This document shows positions 35,714 to 47,400 of a stretch of DNA of 64,000 nucleotides, in pieces; position 1 is the first letter of the stretch; each line of letters begins with the position of its first letter. The notes below the pieces were generated by a model. The model worked only from the letters and a program-made list of their open reading frames with translations, was not told the origin of the DNA and did no database searches. A program made the translations under genes and the position numbers. Source of the stretch: Phytoseiulus persimilis (Eukaryota > Arthropoda > Arachnida > Mesostigmata > Phytoseiidae); the NCBI GenBank assembly GCA_037576195.1, contig CM075102.1, positions 13,636,745-13,700,744 on the forward strand, given 5' to 3'.

Positions 35714-36208
35714 ATGCAGTGCTCCGCCGCGGCAGTGACCGTCGTTTCGGTCGTGTTCTCGTCAATGTGGTCCACCTCAGACGCTCAGAGTCCTATCCCT
35801 CTGTTTCCGACGAACGAGCGCGAGCTTCGAGGAACTCTCAACGACATCTCATACTCCGTCAACAGGATCACCAGCCCGAACACAAAGGTTCGTCCAAGAT
35901 CCTCTCGCTTGAGATCAAGTGCTCACGTTTTCGGATCAGTGAATTCGTGGAGATGATTCGGAACTTTCCCGTTTCAGATAAGCTCAGCCTTTCTGGAACG
36001 TTTGCTGCGGAGCCTAGAGAAGCCGAGCCTCAACCGGTCCGGTCCCACGCAGGAGCCCTTCGGTTTGGGTCGCTTGGTGTTTAACATCATCAACTGGTCG
36101 TTGAATTTGGCGAAAGACATAAAGAACAGAAATATCACGATCGATACGGTCAGCAATGAGACCTCCAGTGTGGTCATCGTAGATTCAAAAACCACGCCAG
36201 AACCATGA
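35714..36208 (+). CDS. Small secreted N-glycoprotein, two exons
   Basis: Exon 1 (35714-35887) and exon 2 (35978-36208) join in phase 0 across a 90-base GT-AG intron, giving 134 residues. The N-terminus is a signal peptide (MQCSAAAVTVVSVVFSSMWS), with cleavage likely after TSDA. The mature part has four possible N-glycosylation sites (NRS, NWS, NIT, NET) and no cysteine, transmembrane segment or GPI signal. A moderately hydrophobic, amphipathic stretch (LGRLVFNIINWSLNLAKDI) could form a helix. I do not recognise the family. The composition suggests an extracellular or hemolymph protein. Confidence 0.6.
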
Positions 36209-36255
36209 ACCGGCCGAATGGAGGCATTCAACATTTATTCACTCGATGACTCTTA

Positions 36256-38880
36256 TTGGGTATTTTTTTGTTCCGATCGCATAATGTCAATGGTCAGTTC
36301 TTTCTCCAGGAATGGGTTTCTCGGAGGCGGAATGCGTTTCCAGGCATAAATAAGTCAGATTATCAAAACTCGATTCTTCCCGCTGAGTCTTCATTTCGCA
36401 GAATCATGTGGATCTCCTCCAGACTGCTGACTGCTCACTCAGGCGTTGAGACGGAACCTGGACCAAAAACGACGAAAGACCGTCTGCAAGCCTTTCTGCG
36501 ATGCATAACTATGAGATCTCTAGAAAAAGTTTATTCTGAGGCTGTCGTGTCCCTCACGCGAATTACGATATGTGTTCCTCGGGGACATCCCCGAAGAAAG
36601 CACTGATATCGTGGTCGGCCACCATGAATTGGCTCCACTCTTAATGCTTCTCCCATTCAGCGAGCAATGAAGTGGGATTACCACCGAAAATTTTCTCGTG
36701 AGACTTGCATAGAGCAATAAAACTGAGCACCATTCCGAAGACGACGCGGCGAGCAGGAGTGTCAGCTCAGGAATCGGCGCATTGTGGACGTATTCTGGGC
36801 GGGAGTTTTGAAGGGAGGAGGAAACTCGACTGATGTGGGATGAATCAACTTATTGGTCCAATCATCACGCCATGCGTTATCGATACACATACTCCAGTAA
36901 TTATACAAACGTAGTCGATATACAGTGACCTTCGCCTGAGCGGTACACATCGGGACCGGACCGTCCTGATCCGATTGAGCGAAGGATCAGGTGAAGTGGA
37001 AAATAGAGGAAGCGTCATCCTGATGGAGGTTTTGCGGCACTGATCAATCTACTTTTGTTACAAGATCACGAGGGAAGTCGCTGAGGGCCTAGTTTCCAGG
37101 GCGCAACACCTAATCCAGGACAATGCGGCTCTCTCGATGTCCGAATGCCTTTGTGGAGGGCATTCCCCAAAATTTCGCCTGGAAAAGTGCTGAAGTAGCT
37201 CTTCACTGAAGCATCCCTACTGCACTGATATCCGTTTCCTGAATCAGATTCCCCTGGTGGGAGTCGACCGAGGAGTAGCTCTGGACATCATCACCAACTG
37301 ACAAGATTTGATGCAAAGCAGGACGAAGCAGGAGTTGCCGATTCGGACCAACACAATTGGTGAGACGAGGATCACTTGCGTCGGAGAGCAAACTCGGCAC
37401 GCGAGTTCCGACGCCGTCGTCAGCATGCCAATTCCCAGTCCTGTGGATTCGCGAGTCCACCAAGCAAGCGAGTGCTCTTCGTTTCTCGCTGCGGGAACTC
37501 CTTGATATCTCATCATGATGATCTGATTAAGCAGAGTAATGGACCGATAAACCAGAGCGATTCCCATCGAGGAAATCGGAGACTTTTGATCCCAATAAGC
37601 GGATGATACAATTATCCGGTGTTCTCCTTGATTATAACTCCTTTAGCACCCGCAAACTCTATATGACTCCTTGACGCGATGCTTGAAATTCTTTTCCAAG
37701 TTCTGCCATTCTACTGCACCCCAGACACTGGATTTTGGTCAGAAGTTCAGACCTTGCTGGATGTTCCGAAAGATCGGGAAGAGTAATGAGAATTAGGGCT
37801 GGGAGTTTGGCGCGGGGGAATTCACGGCCGAGATTCACGGCCTCCGTGAGACCTCTAAGGCGTCGTGGCTTCCGACTTTCAACCTTCAGGAACGAGAAGG
37901 GGAGCCAGGCTTCTGGAGTATTCCGCTGCCGGGGGTGGCGGAACCGGCACGACGATATTGGAGATTGAATGCAACAAGAGCAAATTCGAAATTCTCCGCC
38001 GATATTCATTTTCTACACTCACGTCGAATGACTGATACCGTGAGATGTTGAGTTACTGTGATAGCTGGCAGCGAAGAGCTCAGGAAGCTTCCCGAATGCG
38101 AGGTTTACCTCGTGATCGATCTGATTGCCGGAGATATTCAAGACTCAAACTCCCAGCCCTAATGAGAATAAGTGAAGTTCGGATCTTCTGATTCCTTCAG
38201 TTTTGAGATCTACAGAGACTCAGCTGCGTGAGCCGGATGCGTTTCATTAGTGCTCGAGCGGGACTTCCGCGGCGCTCCAGATTGGTTGATCCCCCTAAAC
38301 TCACTAACACTCATTGATAGATGATTACATCGCTTCCTACAGTCCTCGATCCCATCTGAAGACTCAATTCAATCGAACCCTCCTAATCTGGAATCCAAGC
38401 GATCGATGTGCCTTTGGGAGTGCTCGATTCGCCTCTTCCCGAGACAGCGGAGTCATTTCGAAAAGCTTCAGGTATAGCACCTTCCTGAGGTCTTTTCTGA
38501 CTACGCCGTCCCCTGGATCAGTCGCTGAGAAAGAACCAGGCGCTCAGAAAGGAGATCACCCATAGCACGGGGTCTACGTCAACTCTGTAGGATTGGTGGA
38601 GAGGTAATCTCCCTCATGGAAACCGAGTTTCTGCGGTCCTCCGCGTGAAAGGTCGGCTTGCTGGTTGGCGATATGCCATTCTGTTACTTCCGTTTGACTC
38701 AGGTTGTCGTTCCCGCATATGATAGCGCTCGACCGTTTGCATATGAGGTTGGGTAAACAAATAGCGTTATTTATTCCAAGATATCGGTGATACAGTATAT
38801 ACAGTGCATAGGCGAGCAGATCATCCAGAATGTAGCGTACAGTTTCAGTTGCGAGCTTAGATTGTATCCGAGTCGTTGAG
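36256..38880. other. Gap: no assigned gene
   Basis: ORFs of 60-120 codons on both strands (for example 36256-36606 plus, 37244-37567 minus, 37659-38009 minus) overlap one another and show no recognised domain. Confidence 0.45.
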
Positions 38881-38885
38881 CGGAC

Positions 38886-39781
38886 TCACTTAATATATTT
38901 ATCCATAAACTTTTTATGGAACTCCGAGCGGAGGGTGTCGTTGATGAATCCTTTTTTGGCGCTATCGGGCTCGCCCTTGGCGCAGTTCTTGAAGACTACA
39001 TCGTCATCCCAGCGTCTCTTCACCTGAAATCCGAGAAGTTATCAACAGAGTTCACTCTGCCGGGGATAAGAGTAGCGAACGCGTGGGTAAATAACCACGT
39101 ATTCAGACAGGCACGCCGATGAGAGAAATCGGAATCACCTTGAAGTCTTTGCTCGACGAAGCTCCTCCCTGGAGTAAGGGATTCCCAGACAGGATGTTTT
39201 CCATTCGAATTTTCTCTTCCTGTTGGCGCTTCTCTTCTTCGCGTCGCTCCTCTTCCTCCTGACGTTGTTTTTTGATACGATTCAATTCTGCCTGGAGCTC
39301 TGCTGCATCGTCCTCGTCATCACTTTCGTCCTCCTCCGACGAGCTCTGCAGAGGCTCGTCAGCATCGAGATTCGAACTCTGGGGCAAGGCTTTCACCTCA
39401 CGGCCATCCGAGGCTCCGTCACGACGACGCTTCCCAGAACGCTCTTCGAGCTCTCTAGAAGGGCAAAGAAGGATTGTCAGCTGCGTTCGACCTGTAGTCT
39501 TGGTTTTCGGAATTCTTCGCGGGAAAGTTCCCAAACACAATACTGATAAGTAACAACTGCGTCTCCCCGTCAACGGCCAGGTCGATTATGAACATGCTTC
39601 ACTCAACTCACCTCTTGAAGTCACGACCGCGGTTATCCTCTTGGGATCCTTGGCCGCTCTGGCGATATTTGAGCTTCGTGTGGCCAGGCAGATCCCTCGA
39701 CGAATATTGTTTCGAAAGCGCACCGAGATCCTTCTCCCGACCCCTAGCCGGCTCGAACGTGGGTCTGGCAGCTGTGGTCAT
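38886..39781 (-). CDS. CWC15: Spliceosome-associated protein CWC15
   Basis: CWC15 is a small component of the Prp19/CDC5L-associated complex in activated spliceosomes. Three exons (39781-39612, 39454-39139, 39023-38886) join in phase, giving 207 residues, close to the usual 225-230. The N-terminus [18 protein letters not shown] and [19 protein letters not shown] are family signatures. The middle has NLDADEPL, an acidic Ser/Asp/Glu run and a charged coiled coil ([13 protein letters not shown]). The [13 protein letters not shown] motif precedes the C-terminal block [17 protein letters not shown], ending [12 protein letters not shown]. All conserved blocks are present, so this is an intact ortholog. 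It faces a plus-strand gene whose first codon is at 40391. Confidence 0.95.
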
Positions 39782-40390
39782 CTTGAACCTATGGATGCAA
39801 GGCGGTTTCCAGGTTTCGAGTTGTGGTTGTGGTCGAGGTGGTGTTGTGAGAAGATCCCTTTCGGTCCGAATTTCGACAGTGTTTTGCTTCCGTAGCAGAC
39901 GAAGGGTTCAGCGCGCTTATTGAAATCACGCCATGAGCCTCACGCGTCCGCAGCACCAGCGCAGTTCGGTTGGATTTCCATTCCCAAATACGGGGGATCT
40001 GCCTCTCCGAATTGGGAGGAGAGGAGTGCCCGATATTCTCGAGCTCTGCGAGGAAATTCACGTCTGAACACACCACCAGGGAGCGCCTCGGAGGGAGCGC
40101 CATGACACTGATCACCACCAGACAGCTCGAGCTTTATGTTTATCAACACACGACCCGAAAGATTCAAATTGGGGAGGTGATTCGAAGCTCTCCCGAATGA
40201 TGACATTTTTCTCGCAAGTTTTCAAGATTTACACAGTCGAGGCGGTTAAATCCCGTGAGAAACGCTCCGATTGCTCATGACACCAACATGTTCAGCGACC
40301 AACGTCGCGTGAGCAACGTTTCATAATTTTCTGACAGACACTCAGCTCGCCGGGTTTCATGCTGACAGTGAACCGCGGCATGAGCTCAGG
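39782..40390. promoter_or_regulatory. Probable bidirectional promoter between CWC15 and the coiled-coil gene
   Basis: The 609 bases between divergent start codons hold no convincing exon. I see no clear TATA box on either side. An ORF covering 39970-40200 on the plus strand has no recognised similarity. Confidence 0.4.
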
Positions 40391-41796
40391 ATGAACAAAA
40401 CTCTGGAACGTGAATTGGAGAAATGTGTTTGGCTCGTGAAGGAGGAAAGGTTGTACAGCCGCCGATGATTTCTAGAAGTGTCCTGTCCGACTCCCATCGC
40501 TATGATCAAATTTCCCTACTCTCGATCGTTTCCTCTCAGCTGTTGTTGGAAGATACCTCGAGCTAACGACTTACGATGATTCAGGTTGAGGCTCGGGGCC
40601 AACGAACTGAGTGAGAGGCATCGGAACAACATCGGAGAGCTCGTTAATCAGCTACAAATCAACTGCCGAGAGTATGCCAAACTCGACGGGAGGGGGGACT
40701 CGGATCGTCGGAAGACCGCCGTGAGGTAGATTTTCCCACCGCTATGAGGATGAGGGAAACCACGCAGGATCGGATTATTCGAGATGCGTTCTGTTGTGAC
40801 TCCCCGGATCTTTCCTCGTGGAGTGATCTCTCAAAGAGGTGGGCTCCTTCCTTCCAGGTACTCCCGTCTTTTCCAGAAAGCCATCGACGACTATGTCACC
40901 ACCACTCGAATGTCGAAACCCACCTCAGAATACATCAACGCTCTCGAACGATTGCAGGACAACATTGTAGAAGTGCTGCGGTTCCAGCAGCGCAGGCAGT
41001 GTGCGATCCGCAACGCAGAGCCCGCTCCGTGCGAATGTTTTGCGCAAGACAAAAGGAAGGCTGAAGTTTCGGCGCTTGTCGAAGAGGTCGCTGAGCGTCG
41101 AAATCTCAGGAGATGCGAAGGAACTCAAACCGGGATCGAACTTGAAGCCAAGGGAGTTCAAGCATGCTTGGAAACGGTGAGTTGGGCTTCAGCTCCGCTT
41201 GTATTTTCTCAAGAGATCGCCCGCGACGATCGTGTGGCGGACCAATTAGATTTGGGTGAGACCCCATGATTACCAATCCCTTTGGAACTCGATCCTGTAA
41301 GCCGCAACTCGAGTTTCAGGCGGATGAGAGCGTTCAAGCTTCGATAACCCTGAAATCTGTTGGAATCGGAGATGGGATTCTCATCAACAACTTACCTCAT
41401 CAATCATCATCTACCATCTCAACTGAACCATCGTCGATTGACCTCTCCTTGGGTGATTTACTCCTGCAGTTCCGTCGAGTTATGCAAGACGAACCATGTG
41501 AGCGAATGGTCTTTCCTACTCGCTGTTTGAGGCTACTTACCATAGTTGTTGTCAGCGGCGCCCACTTCCCTCCATTCGCAATCTATTCTGGAACTTCCCG
41601 CAGATAGAGCACCTAGCGGACTATCGATTTGTTTCATCCGATGAGCCATTTCGAAGAATTCTTCATTCCAGCAGGTGGAAAAGGAGCCAAAGAGCTACCG
41701 AAATCGGCACGGAACCGGTTTGAGAAACTGCATCGCATTCTCGATGAGTCGGGTTTGTCAGCCGCATCGGATTTGGAGACGAGCGAGCGTCGATAG
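40391..41796 (+). CDS. Coiled-coil protein, five exons, unrecognised
   Basis: Exons 40391-40449, 40585-40725, 40858-41176, 41320-41497 and 41672-41796 close in phase at every junction. They give 273 residues from MNKTLERELEKCVWLVKEER to DLETSERR. The N-terminal 110 residues are charged and helical (ELSERHRNNIGELVNQLQ, then YINALERLQDNIVEVLRFQQ) and should form a coiled coil. A cysteine pair (CECF) and an acidic helical stretch follow, then a Ser-rich linker and a final helix (SARNRFEKLHRILDESG). No domain is recognised. An alternative last splice (weak GTTTGT donor at 41753 to an acceptor before 41830) would extend the protein into a Pro/Ser-rich tail. It is divergent to CWC15. Confidence 0.6.
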
Positions 41797-42687
41797 CGTA
41801 CTGATGCCACCATTCACTCTCATTTCTAGCTCTCAGGGAATATTCTCCGCCGACCGATGGATTGCAAGCACAATGGCTAGATATATCGACCCCGGAATCA
41901 ACTCTCCAAATCGATGGTGGGGCGTCGGAGGTCCAGCCTCGGATACCCGGGTCCGGAACCGGTTACCCGCTTCTGCGACCCCTCATCAGGTCGCTCGCAG
42001 CATGTTGTGCAGTGGGTTTCAGGGGAGGACACAGACTGTCCACCCTCTCCCCTCTGCCGAACGGTTATTGGCCTGATGTATCTAGGTCTCTCAATCTCTC
42101 TCTAGATCGAGCCGGCGTCGCCTATCACCGAGAGAGGACGAACTTTACCTTTATATTTATCGACGAATATCGATAAATATGCATTGAGGCAGCTTTCCTT
42201 TACTGGGGAAACGTCGGCCTGCTCACTCGCGCACGTCGACGCGAGTGATTCGGATTCTTGCGCAGTCTATGCAGAGTTTTGAGCCGTTGGAATGAGCTTC
42301 ATCTTCTCAGGATGATGAGTTCCGTGTGCATCCGGAACGGTTGAAAAATCTATTCCGAGACGGATATTCGGTGGCGGAGGCTGCGAGCAGAGCGCACCGC
42401 AGGCAATCGAGAATCCTGATCCGCACTTGATTCAAACTCAACAAACTTGAGTGGCCGCGATGAGAACAGGAGAATGATGTGTTCAAGGATAAAAATTTGA
42501 GGTCTTGGCGTGAACCGTGCGCGGTCGCCATTCAGGAAGTGCGTAGAGGCACGCTCCTGGGCGTGTGTCTATTTGGAGGTGTGACCGAATTTCCGTTGCT
42601 CCGATTGTTCATCAGAAAATAACTCCGAATAAATGAGGAAAATCATCAGGAAAAATTGGTCATTTTGGGAGTCGAGGGAGGAAGTTT

Positions 42688-42966
42688 ATGATGGACTCGA
42701 CCGCTGTGAGCCAACAAGGAGTGCGCATTATCTCACCGTGCGGGCGAGGATTGTCACGAGTGTCGATCGAAAAGCGTCCATCAGAGGTTCCGGATGTGAG
42801 CATGTCGAACGCCTCCGGGACGTGCTACTCGAAGAGAGAAATCCCCGAGAAAACTCGCAGAGAGCGGAACTGTGTCGACATTGCCCCCGTTGGGCCATCG
42901 AGGAACATCGTCGATGTTACATCAAGCATACCTGATGATTCAAGGAATGATCAAACTCGAGCGTAG
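42688..42966 (+). CDS. Doubtful 92-residue ORF
   Basis: It begins ATGATG and encodes a polar protein with several Ser/Arg stretches and no known domain. A second frame over the same bases is open for 100 codons, so this may be chance. Confidence 0.2.
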   Translation: MMDSTAVSQQGVRIISPCGRGLSRVSIEKRPSEVPDVSMSNASGTCYSKREIPEKTRRERNCVDIAPVGPSRNIVDVTSSIPDDSRNDQTRA

Positions 42967-43089
42967 TAACGGAATTATAGGAATTTACTGTCAACTGCAA
43001 AGGCAACTAAGCTCAATCGGATAACAGACGTCGGCCGAAAACAGCGCGAGCCGAGGGACCAAGAATTTGACTGAGGCTGACCGATTCCA

Positions 43090-44411
43090 TCACAGGGACG
43101 GCTTCCAAGAGAGCAATCCAGTGTCTGGAGCACTTGTCATTATGAGTTTCTGAACTTCTTTGAACTTCGGATGAGAGGATCCTCCGAGGAGAGACAGAAT
43201 CGCCGATTCACTCGTCGTAATGAAGGCTCCTGACATCTTCATTCGGTCGAACGCGATGAATCTGGAGAGTAATTCCTGAACTTTGAAGAAATTGGGCGAG
43301 AGTTTGGACAGTTATTCATGGCATTTCTCCAGCGACGCGGAGGGTACACGTATCTGCTTGTAATCTTTTTGGATCTTCCTGCTACGATAGGACGGTCTTC
43401 GAAAACCTAGAAGCGATGGAAGGAGCGAACTCCAGCCGAGTAAACATCCGCTGTAGAATAGTTTTTGTGGGCTCGTGGTCGGTTGTGCTGTCGGAGACAT
43501 TTTCCAAGGCCTCTTCGAGAGCACACATCTTGGATGTAGATTCCAAGCGGATCGATTTATCGTCCAAACTGTCATCTGCTATTTCCCGACAGAATTCTGT
43601 GTGATCTCTCGAGTGAAACAGAACACTCCAGAACCTTAGCTGGGGAAACACCTAGTCGTGCTGGTTCTAGAAGATAACTCACCTGTCAACGAGAGTTCGC
43701 GAAGAACAAGCATCGGCTACTATATGGACTGTGTAGCCATTCTCGAGAAGATTCAACGCTGTGTTCTGTACACAAACTTGTGTCTCGAGACCACACAATA
43801 TGACCGAATCCACCTGCAAATGGTATCCGTGCGTCACACGGATTCAGAATCAGGGTTCTAGTTCGACGCTGATGTCGATTCGGAGCCACCGAAAATCAAG
43901 CTCCGTATTTCGATGGAATTCGATCCCGAGGTCTCGACATTAATGGACGCTCCTTCAGGATGGCAGCTCCGCATGAAGACGCTGTCGGCGGCTACTCACA
44001 TTTGGGTATTTTGACTTCATCATCTCGATTATTTCAGGTGTACACATAGAAAATTGGGTTTTGGCCACAGGGTTAATTTCCGGGAACTTGTCGATGCCCA
44101 ACTCTGCGACTGTCGAACCGAGACCTTGAAAGGGACGGGAATTGAGGTGGAACTCCTCGCGAAAAGGAGATGACGAAGACCAAGAACTACATTGGTTTTC
44201 TGGATCGAGCTCGTTGTGTTTCTTTACCTTTTGGATACTGTTCTGTGACAATGACAGGCATGTCGAGAGCCTTGGCAGCCATCAGCATCCGATTGGAAAC
44301 TTCAACTATCTCAGGGAAATACTGGATCATTCTCCGGAATTTCTCTTGGAGGTCGCACAGAAATAGAGCTGTCCGACCCGGTACGAGTCTACCAATGCTT
44401 CGAGCGGCCAT
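43090..44411 (-). CDS. ISOC2: Isochorismatase domain-containing protein, ISOC2 type
   Basis: Four exons (44411-44228, 44124-44000, 43813-43683, 43261-43090) join in phase to 203 residues, the same size as human ISOC2. Recognisable blocks are [69 protein letters not shown] and [14 protein letters not shown]. The cysteine-hydrolase triad is intact: Asp20 in FLCD, Lys83 in VAK and Cys117 in QVC. The family has an isochorismatase fold, but the animal substrate is not established. No signal peptide is seen. The longest intron (43262-43682) holds only a chance ORF. Confidence 0.93.
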
Positions 44412-47400
44412 GCTGAAATCTGAATCGGAGGCCTGGAGTGAATGCCCAGAGATCGGTTGGTTGTGACCCTGGGATGAGTAGGCAGTTCTCCAATAAATCA
44501 GAGCAGATACCCCGATCCATAAATGAAGCAAGTTTTCCCTGGATCAGCATGAGGACACAGCCACGAAATGAAGTACCTGGCATGGATCACCGACCCAGTG
44601 CATGGTGCAGATAGTTCATGATATGGATAAACCACAGCCTGAGCTACCACTCCTTCGGGAAAACATACGCGACACGAGAGCTTCGTCTCCTCCACCTCTC
44701 GTATTTGCATCTCTATCCTCGAGACGGGGGCTTTGCAGAAACAGATAGAGTAAGGACACCAGCGGGGATGAATATTCCTGCATCTGATACGAGGAAGTTC
44801 CTGTGATCAGAGGCAAGATATTGTGCTCGTCCACTCTTCAGCTTCCATTCGTCGTGGAGTCAGCAATCATCAAGTGAGCTATGTTGTCGCTGAACCCCGG
44901 TCTCGCTAAGCAGGTCTCGCGCAGATAAATAATCGCTGGCGCGAAAAACATCTATCACAGGAATTCGACAGAGACTTTCATCGTTAAGGAAAACAAACGA
45001 TGGACTTGGTTCTCCAGTCGGTAAGCCGAACGTGGACTCCAAAGGAGATGTTATGTCTCGGCAGTTGCGAGGCGGACCTTCACTTTTACTTCTTGCCGCC
45101 GCTCCTCTAGTTGGTCACCATCCCCGCACGAAAGTCCGAGAAACATCCCCACAGAACTAGAGCTGGCGGGAGCACCCCTGATGTCGCGGTTCGCGGTTGT
45201 CTCATTCGTAGTTCCTTGTCAGGTCCGTGATTTCCGGCGTCCGTCATTGGGGAAAAATAGTTCGGTGTCGCTCCGAAGCAGAACCCAAAAGCTCACCCGG
45301 TCGTTCTGAAGCGCTGATCACTACGGCTTTCTCGATGGCTATGGTAGCTATCAACGAATCTCCTGACCTTTAAGAACTGAAGCGAGGGCACGTGTCACAG
45401 TAGGAAATAATCGACTTCCACTGGTTTCCAAAAATTTTGATCTGTTATCTGATATCTGTAAGAGAATCCGAGAACCACCCGGCTCCTCTCTCGTGTGTCC
45501 AGTAAAGCAGAACAGATGGTGCGCGAACGGACCGAATAAATAAACCCAGCGAAATTTCGGGTGACCGACTCAGTGTAGACTTCCTCAGATTTGTTGACGC
45601 CGGAATCGGTCCCAACTGAACGGTACTGTGCTCAGGCCAAGTTAACAGTCCGGATGTTACCTACCGTTCCGCAGAATATGTAATAGGACCCTTAGACAAG
45701 CGGACGCAGAAACCGTCTCTATCGAAGCGAGCCGCTTTGGGCCATGTTTTCCAGACACCGGCTAACTAAAATTTTCGATCCCGTTGTCCGGTTCAGTTTG
45801 CCCTCCGGGGACTACTCAATCAAGAACTGTGCTGTTCCGTCCACAGATGCAGATTCTTTCGCGTCTGGGAGGATTGCTTTCGTATGCCAGCTCCGTGGCC
45901 CAGCATAACCCATTGTTCCTAATACCTGTCAGGAACCACATGAGGAAACATTTCCCCAGACCCTCTGAGCACAAAAGAGTCACTAAACACGGGTAAGGAC
46001 CTTCCCGATCAGAGCTACGTATCCGTTCCGACCAGCAGTCCTATATTGCCTCCACTGCGATCTTTTTCCGGAACTATTTGGAACACTGGCCCGAGATTTA
46101 TCGATGAAGATCCTATCGTATTTGGCCAGTGATTGAAGTCCATTCGCCTCTTGTCACCAATCCATGGTTTCTCCATCATTCCAGATACTTCACTCGCTTG
46201 AAGACAAAAGGAGGACGTCTCATTCTCATGAGAAGATTTCTCAAGGGTCGCCATGTGCTTTCGCATTGATTATCTGTCCGTTCTCATCTCTAGAATTGCC
46301 GAATAAATCATTCATTCTCAACGGCTCGCGTATGTTCGTCTTAGCGCAGTTGGAAGGCTTCCGCGGAACATTTGATCATATCGCCCATGGAAGTGAAACT
46401 GCCAGGGGACATTCTCTCCCCGCGTTCCATCAAGAAACGACGGATGTGTTGGTAGAAGTCGAAATTCTCCGGAAACGATAACTCTTACTGCTGTTGTTGC
46501 GTGAGGAAGCAGCGAAGGCGTCCGAGAGACATGAGAGTTTTGCACGCTGCCTGCTGGGAACCACGAAGGCTGTAGTTGGCCCGAAAAAATTACCAAATCA
46601 CAGGGCGGGCCAGAGGATTCGTCGATAGAGGGCACTCCCGATGAGAGGCGGGACTGTCACATGATAATCAAGATGAGCGCACTCTCCTAATTAGGGAATT
46701 AATATGTCGTGGTAGTCCTTTCAATTTATAACAATGAGTCGAACGAGGAAGTCATTGTTCAAGAGAAGCTCGGCTGAGCCGGTTGATGTCGTATCGACAG
46801 CACATCGTGAAGATCACCCTCAGAGTTCTGTGTGCTCGTGAGCGAATCCGGATGCAGGAAGTGACGCCCATTGGCTGAAGAAGTTTCGATTATGGCGGAC
46901 TGCCGTCCTCTACCGAAACGAAGCAGCCCGGCCGTCGCCAGCGAGAATCTGCCGCTTGAGGCTGAAACCTCGTTCTTGTCAGGGGGCGAACCTGCCACTG
47001 CTCGTAAATTATCGAGCCAGCTCAAGCTTCGAGTATCATGGCGCTTTCGTCGCATTCGATTCAATACCTCGCTCCGGAATTCTGTGAATCGCTTCCAGGT
47101 CCGAGTACATATATGAGGGTTCTCTTTCCGTGGAATATCTGCATTCTCAGTGCTGACATCCGCGGAGCGTCCGTCAACGAGAAGATCCCAATGATCTGTC
47201 GGTCTGCCTCTGACCGTTGAGACTTCGAGCGCACTGAAAACCCATAATTCATTCATCCCAGCCCGATGAATATGAACCGAGACGAGACCACAGGCACCAG
47301 AGAAGAGCCGAGCCCAATGTAGGTTGCGCACGCCGGGAGAAGTGGCTTGGAGCCGGCACACGTTATCTGACATCATCAAACCTCATGCATTGGTGGGAGC

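Noticed and set aside
43382-43651. Minus ORF inside the last ISOC2 intron
   Set aside because: Flanking exons join in phase without it, and its sequence does not match the family.
46759-47379. 206-codon minus ORF
   Set aside because: A frame of this length is expected by chance about once in a window this size; the opposite strand is also open and no domain is seen.
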